Below are positions 1-14,328 of a stretch of 64,000 bases of DNA, piece after piece. The notes beneath the pieces are model-generated. The model saw nothing but the letters and a program-made list of their open reading frames with translations. It did not search any database and had not been told where the DNA came from. This stretch comes from Chlorokybus atmophyticus. Its lineage: Eukaryota > Streptophyta > Chlorokybophyceae > Chlorokybales > Chlorokybaceae. Position numbers and translations under genes: made by a program. The DNA lies in the NCBI GenBank assembly GCA_009103225.1, contig RHPI01003753.1, forward strand, positions 61,843 to 125,842, given 5' to 3'. How positions within the stretch are numbered: position 1 is the first letter of the stretch; the number at the start of each line of letters is the position of its first letter.

Positions 1-293
1 GTTTGTATGTGCGTGTGCAAATGAGTGCGCACACAGCTGCATGCGCATGTGCGCTTGTGTGCCACGCACAATACATGTGCATGGCTGGCAAAGCACGCAT
101 GAATGGGCGTGTATGCTTGTGAATGCGTGTACGCGTTGGCGGGCGCGTACATGTGACGGCGCATGGGCGGGAGGGCGGGGCGGGAATGCATCTGTGCACA
201 AATGTATGCATGTAGGTTTGCATGCACGTCCACTTTTGGTAAACAGCTGCGCATTCAGCCTGGGTGCTGCCCAACTATGCTGCACGCACTCAC

Positions 294-712
294 TGGGTAC
301 TCTCCCAACCCTGAAGATTCCATAGTAGATCTCCATGCTTCTGCTTCTAGCCTGATTGACCCGCACACAAACACCTTGAGAGCACTCAAACTCTTCACAT
401 GCACGCAGTGCATGGACACATAGACGTATACAATGGGCTCACCAGCAGTCCACCTCGCCAGACCAGGGTGGAAGAGGCCAAGGCGGCAACGAGGAGGGCG
501 GCGACGGCGGCGAGGAGGAGGAGGGAGACGCACCGCCGCCGCCACCGCCGCCGCCTCAGCAGCAACCCTTCGTGTAGAAGCTCGCCGCCGCCGCCGCCGC
601 CGCCTGCTCCCCCCTCCTCATCGTCATCCACCCCCCCGCGCCCACCAGCGACGAGCACCTCCTCCTCCGCCGCCTTGTCCTCCTCCCTCTTGCCGCCCTC
701 CTCGCGCCTCAT
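294..712 (-). CDS. Partial type II membrane protein, 5' exons, runs off left edge
   Basis: A minus-strand reading frame opens with ATG at 712 and runs 90 codons to a good splice donor (CTGCTG|GTGAGC) after position 443. The predicted N-terminus is charged and low in complexity (Glu/Lys/Arg, a poly-Gly run), then an Arg-rich patch, then one hydrophobic segment of about 22 residues rich in Leu/Ala/Val. That is the topology of a type II membrane protein such as a Golgi enzyme. A second exon may lie at 351-294 (acceptor CAATCAG, donor ACCCA|GTGAGT), adding about 19 residues in phase. The rest lies left of the window. No family is recognised. The coding reading rests on composition, topology and splice signals only; the GC-rich repeat-like sequence could also be fortuitous. 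Confidence 0.45.
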
Positions 713-736
713 CAAACCAAAGCCCGTGGCCAACCC

Positions 737-866
737 TGGCCTGGCCCGGCCTGGCTTGGCCTAGCCTAGTGGCAGCACCTTCCCCTACCAGGCCGGTGGG
801 TGCGCTCTCTCAACCTGGACACCGGCTGGCCTGGCCTGGTAGCCTGGCCCGGTAGCCTGGCCTGAC
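737..866. repeat. Imperfect CCTGG/CCCGG pentanucleotide tandem repeat
   Basis: The stretch alternates variants of CCTGG, CCCGG and CTTGG (for example GGCCTGGCCCGGCCTGG), with a non-repetitive interruption near 770-820. It lies just upstream of the ATG at 712 of the minus-strand gene, so it may be part of that gene's promoter or 5' leader. No coding is seen. Confidence 0.6.
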
Positions 867-1442
867 ATGAGCCTAAGAGCGACTATGGCCTACGACTGCA
901 GAGTAGCCTGGTCCAGGTCACAGTCACGCGTATCGGAGCGTGAGCTTGGAGTGGTGGACAGCGTACGTACTTGTACGCGCTGCTCTCAGCAGGCCATATC
1001 CGCCACAACTGCAAACTTCGCCCCCGCATGGATGGACATCGCATGTATATATATACTTCAACATGAGGACGTATACTCTCGTTCTCATTTGTCCAAACGT
1101 GCGTATGCACTCGTGACGCGTACCACCCACACCGAGCACTCGCACGCACGCACGCACAGGAGGGCGCGCAAGACGGAAACGACAAGAAAAGTTGCGGTCG
1201 AGTGATTGTTGTCGCAGACAGTGTAGCGTACGCAGGCGTCCACGTGCACGGATTTGTTTGAAACACACCGCCTGCTGGCTGAATGGTGTACGTGGCGTGT
1301 TGCTATGCATCTATTTGTTTGCAGTCCGCAGTTGAGCTAAGGTGACTGCCCAAACATTCGTGCAGTGTCCCGCATACGTCTGATTGAGGGCAATGTCTGC
1401 CTTTGTGTATGTACGCATATGCAGAAGTTGCTACCATAATGA
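867..1442. other. Intergenic, no gene recognised
   Basis: TG/CA-rich sequence with short ACGC and GTAC tandem bits (for example at 1138-1156). Open frames on both strands are short and low in complexity. I see no conserved protein motif or RNA gene. Confidence 0.5.
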
Positions 1443-1645
1443 TCACCGATGAGTATCAGTGTCAGGGTCATTGGGCATCAATGTTGCCTGTCCTCGCATT
1501 CTCATGAAAGGAGATAACAGCCTCATGCTCCTCATCTTTCGTTGCTGCGCACGCTGATGGTGTTCTTCCATCACACGCCAGTGCGGCGACAGCCACATTG
1601 CAGCCTCCAGCTCACAAGCTTCACGCGGTTGAGATACAAGTGCCT
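1443..1645 (-). CDS. Possible terminal exon of an unrecognised gene
   Basis: A minus-strand frame of 67 codons begins after an acceptor-like TTTCCCGTATAG and ends at TGA (1443-1445). The product is compositionally ordinary, with Glu, Arg, Met, His and an amphipathic stretch (residues such as REACELEAAMWLSPHW), unlike the low-complexity shadow frames around it. I could not chain it to upstream exons with confidence and recognise no family. It could be the 3' exon of a gene within 1.4-3.2 kb, or chance. Confidence 0.25.
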
Positions 1646-2259
1646 CTATACGGGAAACAAGATGATGATCAGCATGCCTGTGTGCGTGAATTTGCATGTG
1701 CATGCATTCGCGTGTGCATATGCCTACATATGCCTGCCTGTACATGTATGCGCGTTCGCAAGTGAGTGTGTGTGCTCGACACACAGGCTGTGCACTCTGT
1801 CATCAGACAGGCTGGCCAGCTTACTACCAACACTGGTTCCAGCAGCAGCTGCAGCTGTCCATACCAGTGCTGGTGCGGCAGGCTTGTTGCTGCGCTTGTT
1901 GTCGTGCGAGTCCCTTGCGTGGTGGGTGCTCTGTGCATCCCTGCGCCACCCTCCGTTCTGTCACCAGCGCCGACTCCATTGATGTTGTTGTTGCTTGTGT
2001 GTCTATCACTCCTCCTCCTCCACGTCGCAACATCGCAGCAGCAGCTCACTTCAGAAGGGCGGACACACGCCCATACGCACAAACAAACCGCAGGTAGCTA
2101 GGCAGAGGTGACTGTAGGCAAATGCATGCATTCACACCGCTCTCACACACTACCATTGCTAATCAAGCCTTACTTCACCACCCACTCCTCTTATGTACAG
2201 CAGGTACGGCCGCTGCTGCGCTTAAAAGCACGCCGTCACGTGCCGGGACGGACGACCGC

Positions 2260-2286
2260 ATCACATCACATCACATCACATCACAC
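2260..2286. repeat. (ATCAC)n microsatellite
   Basis: Five tandem copies of the pentamer ATCAC, read directly from the sequence, in non-coding DNA. Confidence 0.9.
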
Positions 2287-2583
2287 AGGTCATGACATGA
2301 AACGTGTGAGGTGATTGAAAGGTAGGTAACGCCCCGTGTTTCTGGAAAGTTGCCCCGCGAGATCGCACCTGTCATGACAAGCTTAAGCTGTGACACCCAC
2401 ATGATGCCTACAGCCAGTGCACTTTCGAACCGCATCACCCCGCCTTAGCCATAGTCGTGTGGCTTCACGCTAGTGCGTCACATGATGCGACTCGCATCAC
2501 GTGGTGGGCGCTCATCATACCAGATGTGATGCGTCGGTGACCAGGAGCCCCTCCAAGGCAAGGCAGGGTGATGTTGGCTGCCT

Positions 2584-2620
2584 GGTGGCTCCTTGATGTC
2601 ACTCATCAGGGAGCCACCAA
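2584..2620. repeat. Imperfect hairpin, 15-bp arms
   Basis: GGTGGCTCCTTGATG is followed by TCACT and then CATCAGGGAGCCACC, which is its reverse complement with one mismatch. A flanking AAGGCAAGGCA motif occurs on both sides (near 2557 and 2626), so the inverted arms sit inside a short direct repeat. Function unknown. Confidence 0.6.
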
Positions 2621-2761
2621 GGCAAGGCATCGTGCACAGAGAGGCAGCGTAGTAGTACATAAACCCACACCCGCACCTTGCTTGCCTCCAGAATGCTGGC
2701 TGCAGCTCTCTCTCGCGTGTGTGCGTGACCCCTCTCCTGCAGGCGGAGTGAGTGTGCACAG

Positions 2762-3063
2762 ATGGCGCAGGCATGTCCGCAACGCCGTGCTGCAGCACAG
2801 CAACAACGACAACAACAACAAGCAGCACCACAGTTAGAGAGCTCTTCTGCCTCAGGTGCCTGTGTCGGTGTGTCACGCAACCGCACCGTGCTCGCAACAC
2901 CTATACACTTGCACTTTGCTGCCCTGCTCCTCTCTTGTTTGCACAACAGAGGAGTGGGTTACGGCTTTCTGGCAAGACAAGGAGGAGGAAGAAGGAGCGA
3001 TTGCAAGAGATTGCAGTGAGCAGAGCCCGCAGCTGATGACAGTGACAGTGACAATGATGTGAA
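2762..3063 (+). CDS. Unresolved coding potential: Gln-rich plus acidic segment
   Basis: Plus-strand frames here could form two exons: a Gln-rich segment starting at ATG 2762, then, after an acceptor-like CACAACAG near 2950, an acidic segment (residues EEWVTAFWQDKEEEEGA) ending at TGA 3061-3063. The acidic segment is well formed for a protein, but the exon joins are not unique and I recognise no family. The Gln-rich part may only reflect a CAA/CAG microsatellite. Confidence 0.2.
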
Positions 3064-4665
3064 AAGCTAGTGAGCTGCAGGGTTGGTGGGAGGCGACAGT
3101 AAACGGTAGTGACGATGTGGGCGAGGTGGTTGCGAATGTGGCTAGCATGCCGGAGATGATGCTGGCGTGCTAGCAGTTAGCAGAGTTCAACACAACCAAG
3201 CAGTGTGTATTTCCGTACACAGCGAGTGCGTGTGCACATTTGTGTACACAGCGAGTGCGTTTGCATATAAGCTTTGACTGCGCACATGGGCATGCCATCA
3301 AGCAGGTGTGCACACACGCACGCGTACACTCTCAACATGCGCATACACCCAAGCGACAACCTGCACATAGCAGTAAGACACTCGGCACCCTCAACAAACC
3401 ACACCCCTGCACATGCACGCATGCAGTCACAGCATGTCCATGCATATGCACTGCTGCAAGCAATGTGCGTGCGTGTAATATGCACGCACACATGCACGTG
3501 CACGCACATTGCCACATGCGCACAGGCATGCGGGCACGCATGTACTGCCTGCCAGATCAGGGCGAGCCTTGTCCTGACAACCAACCTGAAACAAAAGAAC
3601 CATTGAAAAACACAAACTGCAGTGCCAGGTGCACAGCCTATTTACTGAGCAAGAGGACAACATCGTCCGCTCGCAGAGATTATGATGCTTGCAAAAAAAT
3701 TTCAAACTCAGAGCGGCTCTGCCTACACACATCTACACAGCAGCCAACATGGCAATTGCATGTTGTGCTCTTTAGGCGTTTCTGAGCACCACCGAGTTTC
3801 CACAAGTGTTGGCCATGCTGCATTGATCAATGCAATCATTACGTGATTGATCACATCAAAAAGCACACCGTGTGCAGCCATTTCAACTGGCTGCAAACGA
3901 TCTGGTAAGGTTCTACCCAGTCTGGCGCATTGGCAACTTGCGTCGCAGCGGTTGCAACCTTCAGCATAATGAATAAATGCACGATACAGCCTTGTCCAAT
4001 CGATCTTTACCTTCCTTTACAATACTAATTAGCCAGTTCGGGATCGGTGCAAAATGTGTACAGCTATACTGGAGAGTTGCAAATGCTGACCGCATTTGGC
4101 AGTGACTTAGAGCCATTTGCCTGCTGGATTGCACTGTTAATAAGCATTGCTACGACAGCTGCCGCGCAGCATGCGCACTACCAGTGTATGCACAACGACT
4201 AGCACTAGGGCTTGGGCTAGCTTATCTGATGTTGCTGCCACTACTGCTCGTTTGATATCCTTGATATCCTGTTTGATCTTACCTACTGCTGCGCTGTTGT
4301 GGTCCCAACCTCACCTAGTACCAACATGCACAATCAGCGCGAGGAAGCTGTCCAAAAGAGTGAAATCAATGCATCCAACTGGAGCACTCATAGATGGATA
4401 TTTTGAGCTCACGTTCAGCAGCAGTCACCGACTTTCTCAAAGGACAACATGCATACTGTAACAAATCGTGGTGCAAAACAAAATCACAACAATGCCTCGT
4501 ACTGCGTCCTTACACGAGCAAACTCACAGCCAGATGTACTGGCAGGTAACGGGGAGTTCACTGGTTTACCACCATGACTAGCGGTCATGCGATGGCAGGT
4601 CTACTTGATCTACAGCCTATGCAGTACAGGCGGCCCGCGACACTACACAAGACACAATACTAAAT
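3064..4665. other. Intergenic region downstream of GME, TG/CA-rich
   Basis: Positions 3200-3560 are dominated by alternating TG/CA and GC steps (motifs such as TGTGCACACACGCACG). Further right the sequence becomes ordinary and should include the 3' untranslated region of the minus-strand GME gene; a minus-strand TGTAA motif occurs near 4509-4513. I see no further gene. Confidence 0.5.
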
Positions 4666-6741
4666 CTAATCCTTGCCGTCACCCTTGCGGAGGCTGCCAA
4701 GGGCAATTGGGGCCTGTGTGCCAACCACTGTTGATGTTGAAAGCCCAGAAATGTCAGCGCCCGATGCCTTCTCCTTCTCCACCTGAATGAAGTGAACCAG
4801 TCAGGCATTGCTAAGTCCACCTTCACGCCTATGCAACAATGCTATGCACCGCATCACATTCAAGAACATGCAACCAACCTGCTCAGTGATCCAATCGAAG
4901 GTAATCTTCAGGCCATCCTTGAGTGCGGTGGGTGGAGCCCAGCCAAGCTTCTCCTTGATAAGGGTGTTGTCGGAGTTGCGTCCGCGCACACCCTCGGGTC
5001 CCGGGAGATGCTTAATGGGAAGGTTCCTGCCAGTGAAGTCCAGCACCATCTTGGCCATGTCGTTCATGGCGATCATCTCGTCACTGCCAAGGTTCAGGGG
5101 CTCCGTGAAGTCAGACTTGGTCAAGCGCAGCACACCCTCGACACAGTCATCAATGAATGTGAAGCTGCGTGTCTGGTTGCCATCACCCCACATCTCAAAC
5201 TCTGTGGTGGCTGTGATGGCCTTTCGGCAGAAGGCAGCAGGTGCCTTCTCCCGTCCACCTATACAGGATTCCACATTAGAAAATTCACAGATTAGACAAT
5301 GAATACCCATTATTGAACAATTAGTAGAAGCTTGGCATTAGACAGAGCAAAACAACAAGCCTAACACTCTCTCTGCTGTTTGAGGCCCCCTGGCCAGCTG
5401 GCAGTTGCATGCTTTGACAAGTAAGCATAGGGATGCATCGCGAAAGCTCTTACCGCGCCATGTGCCAAAGGGGCCATAGATGTTGTGGAAGCGACCAATG
5501 CGGCACTCAATGGCGAAGTCCTTCTGGTAGTGCTTTGCCAGCTCTTCGGAGGCGAGCTTCTCCAAGCCGTAAGCATCTTGAGGCTGCAAAATGTGACGGT
5601 GAGAACATGCAGACGGTATGTCAGCAGCTTATGCCTAAGTGGTAACTGCTGCAGAACGCAGTTGTACTGCATTGCTTTTAACTTAACAATGGCATGCTCA
5701 TCTCAGACAAACACCAGCAAAATCACACAGCCCAACTTCAATGCAGCATGTCGACGACCAACTCGGACAGGTACTGCCAGTAAACAAACAGGCAGAAATT
5801 GTTTTATCTCACCTCAGCAGGCCATGCGTCTGCCTCCTTGAGGCCAGGGTTCTCAGGGTCAAGCTGCTTGAACTCTGGGTAGATGCAAGCGCTGGAAGCA
5901 TAGAAAAAGCTGCGCAACAAGAAATGGCAAGCGTGAGAACAAGTCTCAAGCCATGGAAACTTGTGCCAGTCTCAACAGCAGAAACCTGCATGCAAGCTAC
6001 AGACAGCATGAGAACGACCACGGGTCAGTGCACTTGGGCAGTGTAGAAGCAAAACCTCACCGCTTGACATTGTTCTGTCGGGCGGCCTCAAGCATGTTGA
6101 AGGAGATCATGGTGTTGTTGTACATAATGACGGAGTGGTTAGACTGGATGAAGCCCATGCCACCCATGTCAGCCGCGAGGTTAAACACATGATCGACACC
6201 AGAGGTGACCTGTAGGCATACACAGCCAGCCATTGTCAGCAAGCTATGCCAGTGGCCAAGCTCACAACGTTATTCTACCATCAAGCTGACATTTCCACAG
6301 TCAACACATTGGACAGCATCCACGCATTGACAGCTGTGCATGCCAGCAACAAACTCAAGTCCCTTGCATTGAAAGGAATGATCCACAGTCACGAGAATGG
6401 TCGTGGACGACAAGTACAGACACAGCACAGCCATACCGCACAATGCCGTGGGCAACAATGCAGGTGGCACTACATCGCACAAAGCCTGGCAAAATCCACA
6501 TAAAACAAGTATGGTTCTGCACCTTGAGGCAGTTCTCAAAGACGCGAAGGTCGACAAGATGGAACTCATGGCAGAACATGTCCTCCGTCATGTGCTCATT
6601 CTTCTTCCAGTCGGCGCCGATGATGTAGTGGCCCTCGGACTTGAGGCGGCGGGCAAGATGGGAGGCAATGAAACCGCCGGCGCCGGTAACGCAGATCTTC
6701 AGCTTCTGGGCGGGCCAGTAGGGCTCCTTCTCCAGCGCCAT
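4666..6741 (-). CDS. GME: GDP-mannose 3,5-epimerase, six exons
   Basis: Converts GDP-D-mannose to GDP-L-galactose, the committed step of the plant/algal ascorbate pathway and a source of L-galactose for wall polymers; cytosolic. Exons 6741-6523, 6209-6061, 5909-5813, 5583-5454, 5258-4879 and 4782-4666 join in consistent phase to 363 residues; the Arabidopsis enzyme is slightly longer, about 377. The Rossmann glycine motif (TGAGGFIASHLARRL) lies near residues 19-33. The catalytic Ser/Cys stretch FFYASSAC is at 124-131 and the Tyr-x3-Lys pair in AYGLEK at 160/164, with the same 29-residue Cys-Tyr spacing as the plant protein. The C-terminus keeps the plant-type VVGTQAPIALGSLRKGD ending. The ATG at 6741 gives the expected N-terminus; the frame stays open upstream to 6822, so a longer form is possible. 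It is divergent from the ProRS gene. Confidence 0.95.
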
Positions 6742-7742
6742 CTTCGCTGATGAGGTGTGTATGCGCCGCCCTGCAGGTGAACGCTGTTTGCCTGATAGCA
6801 AAGAAGTAAGCACTGGGTGCACAGGCAGCGGCAGCTAGCCCAGCAACTCTCCGGACGGCGACAACGACGGCGACTACCTCACCACCAACTGAGCTGTGAC
6901 AGCTTTGTCTGTAAGCTGAAGTCGTCTGCTCACTGCGCACGTCGAACCGTAATCGCGTTACACCCTTCACCACCTCTGAAAGCTTGTCCGCCACCCCTTA
7001 TCTAGTCTATCAATACGGTTACAAAGCAACGCTCTTGACGATACCAGCGAGGCAAACAGCGATGATATCCACCTTATAGTGCTGGGTAGGCATCAGATAT
7101 CTGTATATGGCCTGGTCGTATCATCGACGTTCCGCCGTTACTTTCACCACTCACGTGAGTGTAGGCAAGGCCTAGTCTACAGTCTTCACACTGTGTGTGA
7201 ATCACACCACCGATGTTCGTTACAAAGCTTGCATCGTATTATTCGCAGCACGCTGTCTTTTCCGGAATGACGAGCGCCTGCTAGACGTAAGTTGAGTGTA
7301 CGTAAGCTTGCTGCCGCAATGCGACCATAGCCACGCACGTTATAGGTGCAGTAGTAATATTTTATTCAACGTTAGCGCATGGGGGCGCGCGTGACCGCGG
7401 ACTTCGTGCACACTGACCGCCAGCCTAGCAGTGGACCCATCGCTGGTGCCTGAGGCCCTAATGCATGCCATTGATGCTTGAGAAGCCGTGCCCTCGGCGT
7501 TGGACTGCACCACCGGACAGAAAAAGCTTGGACATCGGTTGAACCGTAACCCGAGGAGCAGGCGTAATCTCGAGGATTCCGTCAGCGGTTACCGCAGTGC
7601 GGTATCGTGAGGCTCAGATACGATTGGTATTTTGCGTTGGGAAGTTTCCGTGTATAAGGAAGTTCCGTGTTTGACTGGGGTTGGTTTTAGGGTTTCTGTG
7701 AGATTAGTGGCGTGGGTGTTAGCGGTGTCCATTTTGTCCGCC
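6742..7742. promoter_or_regulatory. Divergent intergenic region between GME and ProRS
   Basis: About 1 kb separates the two outward-reading start codons, so it must hold both promoters and 5' leaders, including the GME leader at roughly 6742-6900. I see no TATA box I would defend and no conserved small gene. That it is a shared promoter is inferred from layout only. Confidence 0.5.
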
Positions 7743-10916
<3,174 letters not shown>

Positions 10917-12160
10917 TTCTCTCGTTATAACTTTGTGAAGTTGTAGGCTGCCAACACTTTTCACTGCAGTCACATGTAAGCAAACATCAAGCTTGGCGCG
11001 CACGCTTTGACTGCATTGCGCACTGTAAAGGATCTGATATTTGTCTGGGATCAGTCCGCACAGCAAGGGGATTGTGGCCCTGTGTGCATATATCTACAAA
11101 GGGCGGTGCGAATCACGGATATGACTGCAAATATATACAGATCACTTGCGGGTTTCTGCAGTAACCCAACACCACATTCAAGTTGTTGCTTCACCCTATC
11201 TATAGCAAAGCTAAGTGTGACAGCGATGTATCGCTGTAACACTTAGCGAAAGCCATGTCACATCCATGTTGTTGCCTCACTTAATTTTAAGCCAAACTAT
11301 GATGCATCCCTGTCTCTTGTTCATTACTCTGTTGCACTTGCTTGTTGTTTTTGGGGGACATCTCTATGTCACCCTATGCGTTACCAAGTGTACTGTGCAA
11401 CTTGGGCGGACATCCCCAACGTTACGTCACTAGAGGTAAAAAGCATATGACGATGCTTATCATGCGGACAAGCATAGCAGTGTACAGCAATAGTAAATCG
11501 ACACAATAACAACGTGCCAGCTGTCTCCTCGGAACTCCTCGGAACTGGCAGATTCACACCCAAACCAGACTTGCATGCTTGCACGGTGCTGGCAGGTGAT
11601 CTACGGCCCACACTTCTGTTGTTCTGCTTCCTTCCCCCTCCACCCTGTTGTCTAATAGCACATATTTACATATTTAGTGTAGCAGGCCCCCCACCTAGGT
11701 ATTTGCTGTGTTGCTGCTGTTGTTTTTATTGCTATTGCCCTTGAGATGCCGGCTGCCTTGCTTATCCTATCCTATTGGCCCACGTGTTATATCTTGTGTG
11801 CTTCCCATACCACGGGACAACTCAAGGACGAGGTTGTGTGCATCCGTGTCACAACTTGGCAACGTGTGACCGTGCCATGACATCGCAAGCAACTTTCAGC
11901 CAACAATGTTGACATCACTGTGCAATGCGAGCTTGCCTGTCTGCAGTAAAACTACAACAGGCAGCAGCTCAGACAGCGTGTGTGTTGATGACAATGTCCA
12001 GCTAGCCCCAGCATTGCTGTTGAGCTCTGATTAGCCCTAATTATTATGGGCTGAATACGGTTGTAGTCACTACGTACGACATATGGCTGACATATGGTCG
12101 GTATCACGTATACCAGAGATGTGTACGTGAAAGCCAGGTAGCAGCGGAGCGGATTGGGGG
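10917..12160. other. Convergent intergenic region between ProRS and BTB-BACK genes
   Basis: Holds the two 3' ends facing each other. An 18-bp inverted repeat with one mismatch and a two-base loop lies at 11210-11247 (arm GCTAAGTGTGACAGCGAT). TGTAA motifs occur near 10975 and 11025 on the plus strand and could serve ProRS polyadenylation. A pyrimidine-rich patch spans about 11620-11740. I see no gene. Confidence 0.55.
11210..11247. repeat. Hairpin between convergent genes
   Basis: Arms of 18 bases at 11210-11227 and 11230-11247 are reverse complements with one mismatch, separated by GT. Position suggests a 3'-end structure, but this is not shown. Confidence 0.7.
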
Positions 12161-14328
12161 TCACAACTGCGGCGTTACAGGTCGCCGCGTGTAGCGCCTG
12201 TGGTGGCTTGAACTGCACAGCAGCTGTTGCCTGTACTGAGGCAGAGCTCTGCAACCAAAACAAAACCATGTATTAGCCTGTGTTACAGACAGTGTCACAG
12301 ACAATATCAACATATGCACTGGCATGAAGGTTCACACAATAAGTACATATCCCACCTGAACTCCAGCGCTTGCAGTCGGAGCTGTTTGCCTTCATCATTG
12401 TCCATGAGAGGACATTTGCCAACAACGTCAGCGAGGTGCTCAATGGACATATGCGGGAAGCGAATCTGAGCAGAGACACAGACGCGCATGAAGAACTGAA
12501 GTGACACAGAATACACCTTTGTGCAATAATTTTAATAAGGACAACTGTTGGAGGACATCAAATCCAAAGGTAGTAATGCCAATCCATACCTGTCGAGCCA
12601 ACTGCAGAAACACAAACTGCTTGTCTTCGTGCTTATGCTCATCATGCATTGAAGGGGTGGTGGCTGGAAAATTGTGCTCTATCCAGGCAACGACAGCATC
12701 AAACACAGTGTCTTCTGACTGTACGCACAACTCGGGGGAACTCAGCAACAGCTCCAGCACACCAGCTGGCAGCGTAAGATATTCTTGCCATAAGGGGCCT
12801 TTCTTATTGCGAGCGACGAAATCAAAGTCGCCAAAATGCTTCAACAGAATTTTCGTTGCGTTCTCGGCCAAAGCATCAAGACCTTCCAACTGCACAGATG
12901 CACAGACTGTTGGCCTCCTTGCTGCAAACTCTCCTAACACCACAAGCATAGACAGCACGCACATACTTGGCAAAGCGATGGCCGGAGAGAAAGGAGCGAA
13001 ACAGAGTTTTGCAAAGACAAAGACATGTTGGACAGTGCCCTGACGCACGCGCGTGCACACGCCGTGGCATTGTACTTGTCTGCAGAGGCAGCACCCAGGT
13101 CAGCATCAAGCGCTAGACACCACTCTGTACACTCTGATATTCAGGCTGCAAGTACCTGCAACTCGCAACAAGCGCTGTAGAGCGCCGGGATCATTTCTTG
13201 GCAACTTGTCGGTGTAGAAATAGCACAGCAAGTCCATCATGGCTTGCTGCTCTGTAAATAGGATTGGTTGGTTACCAAACCAGCATCCCACAAAAGTGCT
13301 TGCAGTGTTTCGTATACACAATGAAAGTGCTGTCTTACCGTGACAGGGCATCTGTAGACGGATGGATTTTGCTGATCCTTGACCAATGTCGCAAGAAAAC
13401 AAATGCAAAAAGAATGGGGATTTAGCACTGAGGATGACGGAGTTGACCCGTATTTCATGGACTGTGTGCTGATGGCAAGCCAGCGTGCACGATGGGCAAC
13501 CCAAGCAAATGTGCAAGGGTGCATGCCGCGACTCTGACGAGCACGTTCTGGAAGTTGCACGCACGCGTACATAGAGCGCACTTCCCGCAACTCTGAGATC
13601 AGCTGCACCAAGGTAGACCTGAATTAGTGAGTGCTCTACAAAGCAGTGCCTTGTCCATGCAAGCTATGCACATACTGCCGTCACTGGTATCGCTTGTGCT
13701 GGCAGATGCCGAAGGGCTCGCGGCGTCATCATCATAGCTCACACCCTCGCATGCAACAGCCAACATGTAGTCTCCATAGGCCGGGTTGTCATACGCAAAA
13801 GCAAAATTGTCATCAGCGTCCCTCTCTCTGTCAGCCAATCATCCGTTGTCACGAGGTGAACAACAAGGGCTCTGTATGTGGCCGTCTTGCATGTAAACAG
13901 CCCGCACGCCCGCACGCCCACGCCCACGCCCACGCGCACGCGTGGCCCCCCCGCCCAAACTTACTTACCTTTCGTGGTTGCTTGGGGCGCAGTAGGCGAT
14001 GTTGTGTTGCGAAGGGGACCAATCTGCGAGCAACCACACGCAGCCCAGCTTACTTGCATGAAACTAATAAAGCGTGAGTCCAGTCAGCATGCAGAATGAG
14101 ACACTCGGCATTACCTTGATTGCTTGCTGCATCAGCAGCCAGTTGGTGAGGTGAGGCATCCGTCTCTTCCGGGCCTAAGATCCAATTCTCAGCCACAGCA
14201 AGAACTTTACAGGGCAAGCCCCACAGCGCTCCATACGCCCGCCATGTGGCGCGCCAGGGCACAAACAACAGCCTGGTTGGCAGTGACCACACCGCAGATG
14301 GCGACGCCAGCAGCTTTCCTTCACCCAT
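12161..14328 (-). CDS. BTB-BACK protein, LRB/POB1-like, ten exons
   Basis: Probably a substrate adaptor for a CUL3 ubiquitin ligase. Exons 14328-14115, 14023-13969, 13827-13676, 13602-13571, 13468-13339, 13251-13156, 13079-12967, 12889-12590, 12465-12356 and 12248-12161 join in phase to 429 residues. The N-terminus has the FAFAYDNPAYGD segment that resembles FGFAF...FSDRLL of plant LRB proteins. The BTB domain follows (VHEIRVNSVILSAKSPFF, then MMDLLCYFYTDKLP), then BACK (exon 12889-12590, with AENATKILLKHF, ending IRFPHMSIEHLADVV). The protein stops about 30 residues after BACK (RRYTRRPVTPQL), whereas plant LRBs continue with a C-terminal domain to roughly 550 residues. The start at 14328 is the first in-frame Met after an acceptor-like site, so an upstream exon is possible. 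Family call is firm; exact orthology is not. Confidence 0.82.

Noticed and set aside
433-855. Pro/Arg-rich plus-strand frames at 0.4-0.86 kb
   Set aside because: Antisense shadows of the GC-rich minus-strand exon and of the CCTGG repeat.
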